A stretch of 40,058 nt of DNA from Bacteroidota bacterium (lineage in GTDB: Bacteria > Bacteroidota > Bacteroidia > Bacteroidales > UBA5342). The position numbers were made by a program, and so were the translations under genes. The notes under the pieces were generated by a model. It was not told the origin of the DNA. It made no database searches and was given only the letters and a program-made list of their open reading frames with translations. The stretch is from NCBI GenBank assembly GCA_003249935.1, contig QKHT01000289.1, forward strand, positions 1-40,058, read 5' to 3'. This document shows positions 1-9,267 of this stretch, one piece after another; the first letter of the stretch is position 1; every line of letters starts with the position of its first letter.

Positions 1-1335
1 TTTTAGTACTAATGCTTTATCGTTGTGGTCGAAGGCTATTTTTTTGCCTGAACCAAGATGCGTGATTGATTTAATATCGCCTTTAGCAAGTTTGAATGCC
101 GAATTGAGTGCCCCAATCTTTAAATCGCCATCGGGTTTGCCCAGACAAGTTGCATATAAGTTATTTCCTTTTGTCGTAAAACGGATGTCATCTTTGGTGT
201 AAGAAATCTGCGCATAGTGGTTGTTGTGGTGATAGGTGTAGTTTCCTTCGGCAATTTTGCACGGACCTTCGCCATATAAAAACCAGGGAGATGTTCCGTA
301 AATAGCTTCGCCATTTTTTTGTAACCATGCGCCCATTTCAGTTAGGTTTTTTTGTACTATTTGCGGGAATGAACCATTGGCCAACGGCGGTACATTTAAG
401 AGGAAGATGCCGTTTTTGCTGACTACGTCCACCAACATATCTACCAGCGCATCGGCCGAACGAACGGGGACGGTTGCGCGCCAGAACCATCCGTGGGTAG
501 CCCAATCGGGAGGAAGGTTCATGTCCATATCGGTCATCCAAACATCGTATGGTAAATCGGATAAAATGCCGTTTTCGAAATCGCGCATGCCCACGCATGG
601 CGGTATGTCGTGCGATTTGTAGGTAAATTCGACCTCTTTGTTTTTTTCGGCGGCTTTGTTGTAAAAATAGGTAATCAGGTCGCGCTGGTACTTTTCGGGA
701 TTCACCCTGCTCATTTTGGTTCCGGCACCAATGTATTTGCCGCCATCCACCACTTTTTCGTTTTGTGCGCCTTTGGTTCCGCCAAAACTGGCATCTACCC
801 AAAAAATATCGGGACTGTATTTGTTAATTACCTCTTTGGCAAAGGGGAGATAGCTCGAATCGCTCATGGAATGAAACGAAGTGAGAAACTTCATGCCGTG
901 CTTACGAACAGCCGTAGAAAGTTCGCCCACAATGTCGATTTTTGGTCCCATTTTGGCCGAGTTGTAATCGGATAAATCGCTGTCCCAATGTTTGAAATCG
1001 CTACCGTGCCAGCCAATTACGCCACCGAATTTTGCCCCTGCCGTTTCGAATAGCTTTGCCCAATTGTCGGCATTGAACTTTTCGCCTTTAAACAAAGCAA
1101 TGCGCTCATCGTTCGAAAGATTGGCATATTCGGGAATATATTGCAGGGTTTGAATGCCCCAGTGGCAATAGATTCCAAACTTTGCATCGGCTAACCATTG
1201 GGGTGTTTGGTGCTGGCGCAGCGAAGCCCAATCGGATTGATATTTGCATTGGCAAGTCGATTTTACTTTTGCACCAATTGTTAAGCAACATACCGATATC
1301 GAAAAGGATATTGCAATAAACATTTTTCTTTTCAT
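1..1335 (-). CDS. GH29 alpha-L-fucosidase-like protein, 3' end cut by window edge
   Basis: Retaining exo-glycosidase predicted to remove terminal alpha-L-fucose (or L-galactose) from glycans in the periplasm or outside the cell. The frame is open from ATG at 1335 to base 1, giving 445 residues without a stop; a short C-terminal piece lies outside the window. Residues 1 to about 22 form a signal peptide with a basic start (MKRK) and a hydrophobic core. The GH29 barrel is seen in KFGIYCHWG near residue 50 and in DIFWVDASF, whose last Asp (D181) fits the catalytic nucleophile. The usual His-His-Asp-Gly substrate motif is altered here to WHGSDF (H110, G111), so specificity may differ from the two other GH29 genes in the window. 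A second ATG lies four codons in; the first is chosen because it adds the basic residues of the signal peptide. The family call is firm; the substrate is not known. Confidence 0.88.
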   Translation of the reverse strand, partial: MKRKMFIAISFSISVCCLTIGAKVKSTCQCKYQSDWASLRQHQTPQWLADAKFGIYCHWGIQTLQYIPEYANLSNDERIALFKGEKFNADNWAKLFETAGAKFGGVIGWHGSDFKHWDSDLSDYNSAKMGPKIDIVGELSTAVRKHGMKFLTSFHSMSDSSYLPFAKEVINKYSPDIFWVDASFGGTKGAQNEKVVDGGKYIGAGTKMSRVNPEKYQRDLITYFYNKAAEKNKEVEFTYKSHDIPPCVGMRDFENGILSDLPYDVWMTDMDMNLPPDWATHGWFWRATVPVRSADALVDMLVDVVSKNGIFLLNVPPLANGSFPQIVQKNLTEMGAWLQKNGEAIYGTSPWFLYGEGPCKIAEGNYTYHHNNHYAQISYTKDDIRFTTKGNNLYATCLGKPDGDLKIGALNSAFKLAKGDIKSITHLGSGKKIAFDHNDKALVLK

Positions 1336-1815
1336 CTGTATTCTTAATTAATATGTTTCAATTTGTAACACCAATCTTGCATTGGGCAACACCTTTAAAT
1401 GAATACAAATATGAATGATAAGAGGTTTATTATTAGGGTAATTATTGGAGTAAAATAAGGGGTAAATAATTATTTCTTACAATATTCTAAAGTAGTGTAT
1501 TGGTATAGTCAACAAGTAATACCTTTCGGGCATTCATTTCGGGGTACACCTGTAATAATAATTCAAATGAATACTTGAAAAACAACTTCAAAACGGTACA
1601 AAAAGGAACTTGTGCAATGTGCAATGTACAATGTACAATGTTTAATGGAATGTTTAGGCTGCAAATTCTGATGGATCACTTAAAATGACCCTGATATAAA
1701 GAAATTAAACTGTATTGTAGCCTGATACATTCATTCAGTCGATATTTTAAAATGAAAAGCCCGCAGAAGATAAACAGTTTGGAATACTTGAAAATTAAGG
1801 TGGGATAGCAAGGCA
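1336..1815. other. Intergenic region without a recognisable gene
   Basis: This 480-base AT-rich stretch lies upstream of the leftward GH29 gene and downstream of the leftward nucleosidase gene. A minus-strand near-match to the -7 box (CATATTTG, bases 1406-1413) could be the fucosidase promoter. A five-unit heptamer repeat lies at 1611-1645. I see no open frame with coding character, no RNA gene and no clear hairpin terminator for the nucleosidase gene. Confidence 0.5.
1611..1645. repeat. Short tandem heptamer repeat, five units
   Basis: Five consecutive 7-base units read TGTGCAA, TGTGCAA, TGTACAA, TGTACAA and TGTTTAA. The first pair and the second pair are identical, and the last unit has decayed. 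It lies in a gene-free stretch. Such heptamers can change copy number by replication slippage, but nothing here shows a regulatory role. Confidence 0.75.
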
Positions 1816-2370
1816 TCAAAAATACTTATCACAATATTTTTGCAGTCCTTCCTGTGCCTCTTCCAATTTTTCTTCCCAATGTTTAACCGAATTTTCCCCG
1901 ATTATGTCGGTGACGTATTTTACCGCAGCAAACGGCAGACCCAAGGCTTTACAAACCCGGGCAATAGCAAAAGCTTCCATATCGAAAATGTCGCCTGTTC
2001 CATCCATTGTGGTCAAAAAGGTATCGCCCGAATTGCAAATAGAACTAAATGTCCGGCTTTTAAAAAATACGTGGTGATTTAGTTCTTCTTTAAATTCTTC
2101 CCTGCATGTCAGCCCGAATTCAACAAGCTTTTCCATGTCCCTATCCACAAACGTATGGCAACAGTGAATGCTTCCAATGGCCTGATGCACCGAACCTGAA
2201 GTACCAATATTTAAAACAATATCGGGTTGATGATGGTAGATGGCTTGTTGTACCGCAATGGCTGCATTTACTTTGCCTACACCTGTCCGGCAGTAAACAA
2301 AGGTGTATCCATCTTTTTTTAGCAATACTTTTTCTGCTTGAAGTGCGTAGGCAATCAAAACTTTATACAT
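1816..2370 (-). CDS. Nucleoside phosphorylase-like protein (MTA/SAH nucleosidase family)
   Basis: Predicted cytosolic hydrolase that cleaves the N-glycosidic bond of methylthioadenosine, S-adenosylhomocysteine or a related nucleoside such as futalosine. The 184-residue protein shows the PNP/UDP family signatures: GVGKVNAAIA near residue 33, NIGTSGS in the ribose/phosphate loop, DMEAFAIA with the Met-Glu that grips ribose, and VTDIIGEN with the catalytic Asp. It is shorter than the usual 230 residues. The ATG at 2370 is preferred over an in-frame upstream ATG at 2394, because a perfect -7 promoter box (2392-2399) overlaps that codon and it would not be transcribed. The gene stands alone. Which nucleoside it uses (MtnN-like or MqnB-like) cannot be told from sequence. 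Confidence 0.75.
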   Translation of the reverse strand: MYKVLIAYALQAEKVLLKKDGYTFVYCRTGVGKVNAAIAVQQAIYHHQPDIVLNIGTSGSVHQAIGSIHCCHTFVDRDMEKLVEFGLTCREEFKEELNHHVFFKSRTFSSICNSGDTFLTTMDGTGDIFDMEAFAIARVCKALGLPFAAVKYVTDIIGENSVKHWEEKLEEAQEGLQKYCDKYF

Positions 2371-2391
2371 GGAGTATTTATTTTTTTTTTG

Positions 2392-2399
2392 CAAATATA
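2392..2399 (-). promoter_or_regulatory. -7 promoter box of the nucleosidase gene
   Basis: The minus strand reads TATATTTG, a perfect match to the Bacteroidota -7 element TAnnTTTG, 21 bases before the chosen ATG at 2370. The leader between them is almost pure A. No convincing -33 box was found. The element decides the start codon of the gene. Confidence 0.6.
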
Positions 2400-2704
2400 G
2401 TAAGCAAATTTTGTGGTAATGCTTAATACCACTTCATATTTTGGTTGAACCAATGGCCATTTGACTAAACAATCAATTTTTAGCGTAATGGCAGCAGTGT
2501 TTTCTGAGAAACCAATCAATCATATCACTGTGCCAATTGATGTAATTTTACCGGAATAACTTTACACTCCTAAAACTTAACCTCACAGATTCATTACACC
2601 TTTGGCTCATTCACATGGTTAGGCCACAATCATTATTATGCCGAAAAAATGGTTCAGACATATAAAAAATGAGGCAAATATATTTGGTCGAAACAATGCT
2701 AATA
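2400..2704. other. Intergenic region without a recognisable gene
   Basis: Together with the HTCS terminator, this fills the gap between the regulator gene and the nucleosidase promoter. It holds a short palindrome (TTGGTTGAACCAA, 2441-2453) and otherwise unremarkable AT-rich sequence. No gene or RNA is supported. Confidence 0.5.
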
Positions 2705-2738
2705 CAAAAGCCCGGGCTTATTTGGCATCGGGCTTTTG
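2705..2738 (-). terminator. Terminator downstream of the hybrid two-component gene
   Basis: A perfect 10-base inverted repeat (CAAAAGCCCG and CGGGCTTTTG) with a 14-base loop lies 25 bases after the stop codon of the regulator gene. The GC core is flanked by T-rich sequence on the minus strand, as expected for an intrinsic terminator. Confidence 0.75.
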
Positions 2739-2762
2739 CATTATATTTCAAATGGAACAAAA

Positions 2763-5700
2763 TTACGTGTCGGCATCCATCTCATCCTCATCATCGGGCA
2801 GATTTACTGCGTTGGCATTAAACTTTTTTCGATATTCTGTTGGGGTCATATTAAACGCCTTTTTAAAACAACCTCTAAAGTATTTGGCATCATTGTACCC
2901 CACTTCGTACATTACGTCGTTTACCGAATACATGTTTTTTTGCAACAATTGCGCGGCACGCTGCAATCTAAAGTTGCGGATAAATGAATTAACGGTAAAA
3001 CCGGTAACCGCTTTCAGCTTTTTATTCAGGTTCAACAACGAAATACCACAATAATCGGCAAGCATTTCAACAGTAACGTCCGAATTGCTGATGTTTTCTT
3101 CGAGGTATTTTTTAACCCGTTTAATAAATTTTTCGTCGATACTGGTAAGTGTAACCTCTTCGGGCGTAACGTTTACATTTTTTTGAAACTTATGAATAAT
3201 TTTTGTCCGGCTTTTTAAAATTCCACTCATTATTGTTTCAAGCTCTTTTACCGAAAATGGCTTGGTTACATAAGCATCAGCTCCTACGGCATATCCCTTA
3301 ATCCGGTCTTCCTGAGCTTCTTTGGCGGTGAGTAGTATTACCGGAATATGATTTATTCTATCGTCGCGTTTAAGCCTTGAGCAAAATTCCAAACCATCCA
3401 TTCCATCCATCATGATATCGCTAACAACCAAGTCGATGGTATTTTGCAGACAAATATTAAGAGCTTCGTTGCCATCGGTGGCCAAAAATATATTGTAAAT
3501 ACTTTTAAAATTTTCTTCGAGAAAATAGAGAATATCGTTGTTATCCTCAACCAAAAGAATGGTATAGGCTTTATCGTTATCTTCAACCAAAGCACTTTCG
3601 TGAACATGTTCGACCATCGAAGAAATAGAATTATCCACAAAACCATGCTCGGTATCGAAAACCATTTCCGATTCGCTATAATCATCGGATGTAACAGGTA
3701 AAACTACTTTAAAGCTGGTTCCCTCTCCCACTTTCGATTGGTAACTTATTTCGCCGTGATGCAGTTCTACTAAACTTTTTGTAAACGACAAACCAATACC
3801 ATTGCTAAGTTCCTTCGAATTTTTTCCTTGATTGAACCTTTCGAAAATATGCTTTTCAACCTCTGGAGGTATTCCCGAACCGGTGTCGCGTACAATTATC
3901 TCAACATAGGTGCCAGCCTTTTCAACCTCTAAGGTCACATGGCCCCCGTTTGGCGTAAACTTAAAAGCATTGGAAAGCAAATTATAAATTATCCGTTCTA
4001 CAATTTCCGCATCGAACCATGCATTGAGGTTGGTTTTATCCTTTACACTAAATAAAATTTCCTTTCTGTTGGCGATTTCGTAAAAGCTATCGCCAAGCAT
4101 ACTAATATAATTGGAGATATTGCCATAGGCCACCTTGAGCTTAATTTTACCCTGTTCTACCTTTCGAAATCCAAGCAACTGATTAATAAGATTAAGTAAC
4201 ACACGTGAATTACGTTGAATATTTCGGTAATACTTTTGCCTGTCTTCTTCACTAAGTCCCGATGGATTATTGATTAGCCTGTCGGCAAATCCAATAATTA
4301 ATGTAAGCGGCGTTCTGAACTCATGAGAAATATTGGTAAAAAACTTAAACTTCATAGAATTAAGTTCTTCTACCTTTTCTTTTTCCATATAATCAAGAAT
4401 GAGTTCATTCTTTAGCGTTGCTTTAATAAGGGTGTACTTTCTAAAGAACAAAATCACAAAAATCATAACCCCAAAATATATTAAAAAAGCCCACGCCGAA
4501 CGCCAATATGGGATACCAATTTTTACCGGTAAGGCCAGTTCGTTTTTACTCCATACTCCAACGCCATTAGTGGCCCTTATCCTCAAAATATAATCGCCCG
4601 ATGGCACATTGGTGTACTTGGCAACACGGTTTACCGCATCGGTTCTGGTCCAACCATCATCGAAACCTTCGAGTTTATATTCGTATTTATTTTGAGCCGG
4701 TGCAGCAAAATGAAGTGCTGAAAACTGAAACGAAAAACTATTTTCGTCATATTTTAACACCAGTTTATCGATACAATTAATCGACTTTTCAAGCACTTTT
4801 CGACCATTGTACTTACCCGATGCCGTTAAGTCCTGATTAAACAGTGTAAAACCGGTAAGAACGACATGCATCGACGACGTATCCACAAAAATGTCATTGG
4901 AATAAAATGCATTAAACCCATTTACGCCACCAAAAACCATTTCGCCATCGTGTCGCCTTACGGCAGCCATTTCACTAAATTCCATATCCTGCAATCCATC
5001 GGCAGAACCAAAATTATGAATTGTTCCGGTTTTCTTGTTTAAACAACTTAGCCCTTGGTTGGTACTGATCCACAAATTACCCGATTCATCTTCGAGAAGA
5101 GCTTTAATTACATCATTTGGCAATCCATCTTTACTCGATATTACTTCAAACCGACCGGATTTATCGCCTTTTTTTTGTATGTATTTATTCAGTCCCCCGC
5201 CAAATGTACCTATCCACAGTGTGCTGTCTGAACCTACAAGTAATGGCAATATATAATTATGCGATAATGAATTAGAATTATTATCGTCATGCAAAAACCT
5301 ATCAAACACAATGATTTCCGAATTGTCTTTAGCCAAAATTCTGTTAAGGCCATTATCCGTGCCAATCCAAATATTTCCCAATTTATCTTCAACAATACTT
5401 CGTATAATCTTCGAACTGATACAATTATTTTTACCACTTTGTGGCAAATAGTGATGATAACCGATCAATTCTGCATTATCATTGTATTGTATCCGAAACA
5501 AACCAGCACCATATGTGCCAATCCAAAGGTTTTTTTTCGAATCAACAAAAGTACAAAACACCGCTTTAGTACCCATTATCTCGTGCAACTTATTCTCGGC
5601 AGCAGGAAGCCGTCTCAACTTTCCATCCCGATCCAGTTCAAAAATCATTTCGGCCCTTGAACCCAATACAAACAAGCTCTTTTTTGCAAATTTTAGCTCG

Positions 5701-7019
5701 GCAATAGTTTGTATATTATCGGCCCCCTCGGAGTTTGGATCTAAAACAATATTCTCAAAATTTTGGTTATAGCTATTTCCGTACTTCCCTTGCAAAAAAT
5801 TTAGGTGTCCATCTTGTGTAATCACCCAAAAATTGTGTTTACTGTCCTCAAAGAGAGAACGGATTGCGTTGCTCGAAATACTGGTAGAAATATTGGTTTT
5901 TTTGAAGTGCCTGAAATTATTTCGATTCGGATTGTACACATTAATACCACCACCAATCGTTCCGATCCAAATGAGTCCGGTCATATCACGCATTATACTA
6001 ATTGCCTTATTATTACTCAGACTATTGGAATTATTTAAATCGTATGTAAAGTGTTCAATTACTTCAAAAGTCCCGGTTTTAAAATCGGCACTGCGAGCTA
6101 CAAATACACCCTCGAAATTAATACACCATAGTTCATCTTTCACAGGTAATACCTTGCTGCATCGAAGGTCCAGAATCAATTCCGGCATTACATCACTATT
6201 CTCGTAATATGTAAAAGGTATGGCATGCACCTTGCCATTTACAATTATCAACTGACCATTTAACTCATTTATACCGGACACAACGGTTTGAAAAGTATTT
6301 GGATATCGTACGAACCGTGGTTCGGCATCATTGTTCTTTTCATCCATTAACCTGTTTAAACCATTACTTGTACCAATCCAGAAGTTGCCATTACTATCCA
6401 AAAACAGCGACATAATGCTATTGTCATACAAACTCTCGCTATTATTGTTACTGTAATACAATTCAACACGGTACTTCCCATTGGCTAATGGTACAAAACG
6501 GTTCAACCCATTTGCAGTACCCACCCAAATATTCTTGTATCGATCTTCCTTTATACAGGTAATTGTATTATCGGTAATTTTTGCTTTTACAGCGGGCTCA
6601 TTAAAAAAATTAGTAAACTTTTGAGTTCCTATATCAAACTTACTCACCCCCCTATCGGCAGTGCCAATCCATATATTGCCATCGCTATCTCCGGTAATAC
6701 AGTGTATAAGACCAGATGAAATACTGGTACTATCGCCTATGATATTGCGAAAAACGGTAAACGTATACCCATCAAAACGGTTCAATCCATCGTGACTACC
6801 AGCCCAGATAAACCCTGAGCGATCCTGATAAATAGTTCGCACATCGTTTTGGGAAAGACCATTGGAAGAGGAATAATGCTGAAAATAATTGTTTGAAAGT
6901 GCAGATACCTGTCCAATTCCATATATTAAGCCCATTGTCGCCAATGCAAAAAACCTGACATTGCACCGATACATTAAAGCCTTACATTGTAAATAGATAA
7001 AGTGTATTTTTCTAATCAT
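2763..7019 (-). CDS. Hybrid two-component system sensor/AraC-type regulator (HTCS)
   Basis: Single-protein signalling system of the kind Bacteroidota use to sense glycan fragments in the periplasm and switch on nearby degradation genes. The 1418 residues show, in order: an N-terminal hydrophobic signal or anchor; two seven-bladed reg_prop propellers with many repeats such as GNIWIGTADRG (about 45-740); a Y_Y_Y domain (KYEYKLEGFDDGW, about 760-830); a transmembrane helix (FLIYFGVMIFVILFF, about 845); HisKA with NISHEFRTPLTLI (H899); HATPase with NLLSNAFKFTPNGG, DTGSGIPP and GIGLS; a receiver with DIMMDGMDG (D1201) and a TKPF lysine; and an AraC-type HTH pair (about 1295-1400). A second ATG 15 codons in would give a cleaner signal peptide and is a real alternative. 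The gene is divergent from a GH29 gene, its likely target. Domain content is certain; the ligand is inferred to be a fucosylated glycan. Confidence 0.96.
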   Translation of the reverse strand: MIRKIHFIYLQCKALMYRCNVRFFALATMGLIYGIGQVSALSNNYFQHYSSSNGLSQNDVRTIYQDRSGFIWAGSHDGLNRFDGYTFTVFRNIIGDSTSISSGLIHCITGDSDGNIWIGTADRGVSKFDIGTQKFTNFFNEPAVKAKITDNTITCIKEDRYKNIWVGTANGLNRFVPLANGKYRVELYYSNNNSESLYDNSIMSLFLDSNGNFWIGTSNGLNRLMDEKNNDAEPRFVRYPNTFQTVVSGINELNGQLIIVNGKVHAIPFTYYENSDVMPELILDLRCSKVLPVKDELWCINFEGVFVARSADFKTGTFEVIEHFTYDLNNSNSLSNNKAISIMRDMTGLIWIGTIGGGINVYNPNRNNFRHFKKTNISTSISSNAIRSLFEDSKHNFWVITQDGHLNFLQGKYGNSYNQNFENIVLDPNSEGADNIQTIAELKFAKKSLFVLGSRAEMIFELDRDGKLRRLPAAENKLHEIMGTKAVFCTFVDSKKNLWIGTYGAGLFRIQYNDNAELIGYHHYLPQSGKNNCISSKIIRSIVEDKLGNIWIGTDNGLNRILAKDNSEIIVFDRFLHDDNNSNSLSHNYILPLLVGSDSTLWIGTFGGGLNKYIQKKGDKSGRFEVISSKDGLPNDVIKALLEDESGNLWISTNQGLSCLNKKTGTIHNFGSADGLQDMEFSEMAAVRRHDGEMVFGGVNGFNAFYSNDIFVDTSSMHVVLTGFTLFNQDLTASGKYNGRKVLEKSINCIDKLVLKYDENSFSFQFSALHFAAPAQNKYEYKLEGFDDGWTRTDAVNRVAKYTNVPSGDYILRIRATNGVGVWSKNELALPVKIGIPYWRSAWAFLIYFGVMIFVILFFRKYTLIKATLKNELILDYMEKEKVEELNSMKFKFFTNISHEFRTPLTLIIGFADRLINNPSGLSEEDRQKYYRNIQRNSRVLLNLINQLLGFRKVEQGKIKLKVAYGNISNYISMLGDSFYEIANRKEILFSVKDKTNLNAWFDAEIVERIIYNLLSNAFKFTPNGGHVTLEVEKAGTYVEIIVRDTGSGIPPEVEKHIFERFNQGKNSKELSNGIGLSFTKSLVELHHGEISYQSKVGEGTSFKVVLPVTSDDYSESEMVFDTEHGFVDNSISSMVEHVHESALVEDNDKAYTILLVEDNNDILYFLEENFKSIYNIFLATDGNEALNICLQNTIDLVVSDIMMDGMDGLEFCSRLKRDDRINHIPVILLTAKEAQEDRIKGYAVGADAYVTKPFSVKELETIMSGILKSRTKIIHKFQKNVNVTPEEVTLTSIDEKFIKRVKKYLEENISNSDVTVEMLADYCGISLLNLNKKLKAVTGFTVNSFIRNFRLQRAAQLLQKNMYSVNDVMYEVGYNDAKYFRGCFKKAFNMTPTEYRKKFNANAVNLPDDEDEMDADT

Positions 7020-7094
7020 ATTTTCCTATATTAACACATTTAGCACCAAACCTTATAATCAAAAACACCAAATAGATTGATAAATTAAAACATT

Positions 7095-7126
7095 CAAATA
7101 TAGTAAAAACAACATCTTCTGGCAAA
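7095..7126 (-). promoter_or_regulatory. Promoter of the HTCS gene
   Basis: On the minus strand TTTG (7123-7126) is followed after 20 bases by TATATTTG (7095-7102), matching the Bacteroidota -33/-7 consensus. It places transcription start roughly 70 bases before the first ATG of the regulator. Confidence 0.6.
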
Positions 7127-7503
7127 GATGACTGAATTTGAACAAAACATAAAAAAATTCAAAAACACGAACATCTTATTTTAAAATTAATTATGAACTA
7201 AATTTTTACATTATACCTCTATCTTTTTCAACTATTCATGCAATTGTAATCTTTTAATTAAACCTGCAGATTAAAAATACCACCCAACAAACTCACAAAT
7301 TTTCACTCAATGCCTTTGGTTTTTTTTCACAATCATTTTACCCCCTCTTATTTGACAGACATCAACCCTGTAAAAATGCGAATTGGTTAATAAATTTGTC
7401 TGCGTAAAAAAGCTCTCCCGACAGTACAACAGGCAATACATATAGGTAAGAGTTCTTTTAGGTAAAACGATAATATTATTAAAATAACTAAATATTGAAA
7501 AGG
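7127..7503. other. Divergent regulatory region between HTCS and GH29 genes
   Basis: This very AT-rich stretch has no open frame of coding character. It must hold the fucosidase promoter and probably the binding site of the AraC-type domain of the regulator. A plus-strand -7 box TAAATTTG lies at 7391-7398, about 106 bases before the fucosidase start, with only a partial -33 (TG at 7369-7370). I could not identify a clear direct-repeat operator by eye. Confidence 0.4.
7391..7398 (+). promoter_or_regulatory. Possible -7 box for the GH29 gene
   Basis: TAAATTTG fits TAnnTTTG on the plus strand upstream of the fucosidase. The -33 half is weak, consistent with, but not proof of, an activator-dependent promoter. 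Confidence 0.35.
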
Positions 7504-9039
7504 ATGATTTTTCTTAAGAAAGCGATCTTAGCTTCAGTGGTCATTGGATTTTGTTTAAACGCCAATGCTGGCAAAACGAAAAAATCGGGCGCAGATTTTA
7601 AACCATACGAAGAAAATTGGGAGTCGTTGCAAAGATACGAAACACCGGAATGGTTCAGAGATGCAAAATTTGGCATTTTTATTCACTGGGGCGTGTACAG
7701 TGTTCCAGCTTTTGGCTCGGAATGGTATCCACGTCACATGTACATGCCGGATGGTCGCATAGACCAAAATACAGGTCTAATAAAAGATTCGGTACCAACT
7801 GCCGAGTATTTGCACCATATTAAAACCTACGGGCCTTTAGAAAAATTTGGTTATAAAGATTTTATTCCAATGTTTAAGGCAGAAAAATTTGATGCCAACA
7901 AATGGATGGATGTCATTGTAAAATCGGGTGCTAAATATGTGGTTCCTGTGGGTGAACATCACGACGGATTTGCAATGTACAACTCGCACGTTACGGAATG
8001 GAATTCGGTTAAAATGGGACCGCACCGCGATATTGCAGGAGAATTAGCCGCAGCAGCGAAAAAACGTCATATTAAATTCGGTCTGTCTTCGCATTTGGCA
8101 TTTAACTGGAACTACTATAATCGAAAAAAAGGTTGGGATACAATGGATCCAAAATATTTTGGATTATACTCCAGAGCACACGAACCTAACGGCAAAGTCG
8201 ATTCAACGTTCCTCGCCTATTGGTGGGATCGCACAAAGGACATGATAGATTCGTACAAACCAGATATTTTATGGTTCGACTTTTACATGGACAGAGCCGA
8301 ATTTGCCAACTACCACAAGATAATGGCAGCATACTACTATAATCAGGGCTTAGCCTGGAATAAACAAGTATGTCTTCAAACTAAGAATATGGGCTACCCA
8401 TCGTTCCCTAAAGGCACCCAAACTTTGGATATAGAACGTGGCAAAATGTCGGACATATACGATGAATCCTGGCAAACAGATACATCTATTGGCGAAAACT
8501 CCTGGTGCTACGTAACCAATTGGAAATCGAAAACATCAAAATCGCTGATACAGGATTTAATTGACATTGTGAGCAAAAACGGCAACCTCTTGCTAAATAT
8601 GGGACCAAAAGCCGATGGAACTATTCCCGACGATCAGCAGCAAATTCTTTTTGAAATGGGGCAATGGCTTAAAATAAATGGTGAAGCCATTTACAACACC
8701 CGCCCTTATAAGATATTTGGCGAGGGCCCGACAAAAGTAGCTACCGGCCATCATAGCGAAGGAAAAAACAAAGAGATGACCAGCAACGATTTTCGCTTTA
8801 CCGCTAATGGCAAAAATATTTATGTTATAGCGATGGGTTTAGGCAGTTCGAACGAATACAAAATAGAGTCGTTTAAACTCAATAATACGTACATGGGGTC
8901 TCAGAAAATAAAAAAAGCAATATTGCTTAATGGCAATAAAAAAATTGCCTTTACTCAGAAAGCCGATGGACTCTATTTGAATATCAACAACACAAAAGCA
9001 TTACAAGCACCATTTGCCATTAAACTCGTAATGAATTAA
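7504..9039 (+). CDS. GH29 alpha-L-fucosidase, secreted
   Basis: Retaining exo-alpha-L-fucosidase exported by a signal peptide (hydrophobic stretch ending at ANA, residue about 22). The 511-residue protein has full GH29 features: KFGIFIHWGVYS with the conserved His, VGEHHDGF with both substrate-binding His residues, DILWFD with D259 as likely nucleophile, and NGNLLLNMGP near the end of the barrel, then a C-terminal beta-sandwich. ATG at 7504 is preferred to an in-frame TTG at 7495, which would add three residues (KRM context); both give a signal peptide. The gene stands alone between the divergent regulator and a strong terminator, so it is probably under direct control of that regulator. Of the three GH29 proteins here this one has the most classical active site. 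Confidence 0.93.
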   Translation: MIFLKKAILASVVIGFCLNANAGKTKKSGADFKPYEENWESLQRYETPEWFRDAKFGIFIHWGVYSVPAFGSEWYPRHMYMPDGRIDQNTGLIKDSVPTAEYLHHIKTYGPLEKFGYKDFIPMFKAEKFDANKWMDVIVKSGAKYVVPVGEHHDGFAMYNSHVTEWNSVKMGPHRDIAGELAAAAKKRHIKFGLSSHLAFNWNYYNRKKGWDTMDPKYFGLYSRAHEPNGKVDSTFLAYWWDRTKDMIDSYKPDILWFDFYMDRAEFANYHKIMAAYYYNQGLAWNKQVCLQTKNMGYPSFPKGTQTLDIERGKMSDIYDESWQTDTSIGENSWCYVTNWKSKTSKSLIQDLIDIVSKNGNLLLNMGPKADGTIPDDQQQILFEMGQWLKINGEAIYNTRPYKIFGEGPTKVATGHHSEGKNKEMTSNDFRFTANGKNIYVIAMGLGSSNEYKIESFKLNNTYMGSQKIKKAILLNGNKKIAFTQKADGLYLNINNTKALQAPFAIKLVMN

Positions 9040-9080
9040 ACTACACAATTTCGAGGAATAAACCTTTAGACTAAATTTCA

Positions 9081-9128
9081 ACGCAGGTATCATTGTTCAG
9101 GAACAATGGTCCCTGCGTTTTTATTTTA
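9081..9128 (+). terminator. Strong intrinsic terminator after the GH29 gene
   Basis: A long hairpin starts 42 bases after the stop: ACGCAGG pairs with CCTGCGT and CATTGTTC pairs with GAACAATG, separated by a small internal loop, followed by a T-rich tail. It isolates the fucosidase from the next operon. Confidence 0.9.
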
Positions 9129-9233
9129 CACAAGGGCCGGTGTATTTTACTATCGAAAAAACTGTTTAGGTAACCATACAAATTATATAACATTTTATAC
9201 GGATTTTATAACACCATTGATAACTGCATCATC

Positions 9234-9241
9234 TATTTTTG
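9234..9241 (+). promoter_or_regulatory. Possible -7 box of the PqqD/ATP-grasp operon
   Basis: TATTTTTG fits TAnnTTTG 26 bases before the first ATG. The nearest TTG (9217-9219) is only 14 bases upstream, shorter than the usual spacing, so the -33 half is doubtful. The position right after a terminator supports a promoter here. Confidence 0.4.
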
Positions 9242-9267
9242 TTTTGTATATTTAACGCAATCAAATT

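Noticed and set aside
2638-3054. Plus-strand open frame opposite the end of the HTCS gene
   Set aside because: It is antisense to the AraC domain and its translation resembles no protein; a shadow frame.
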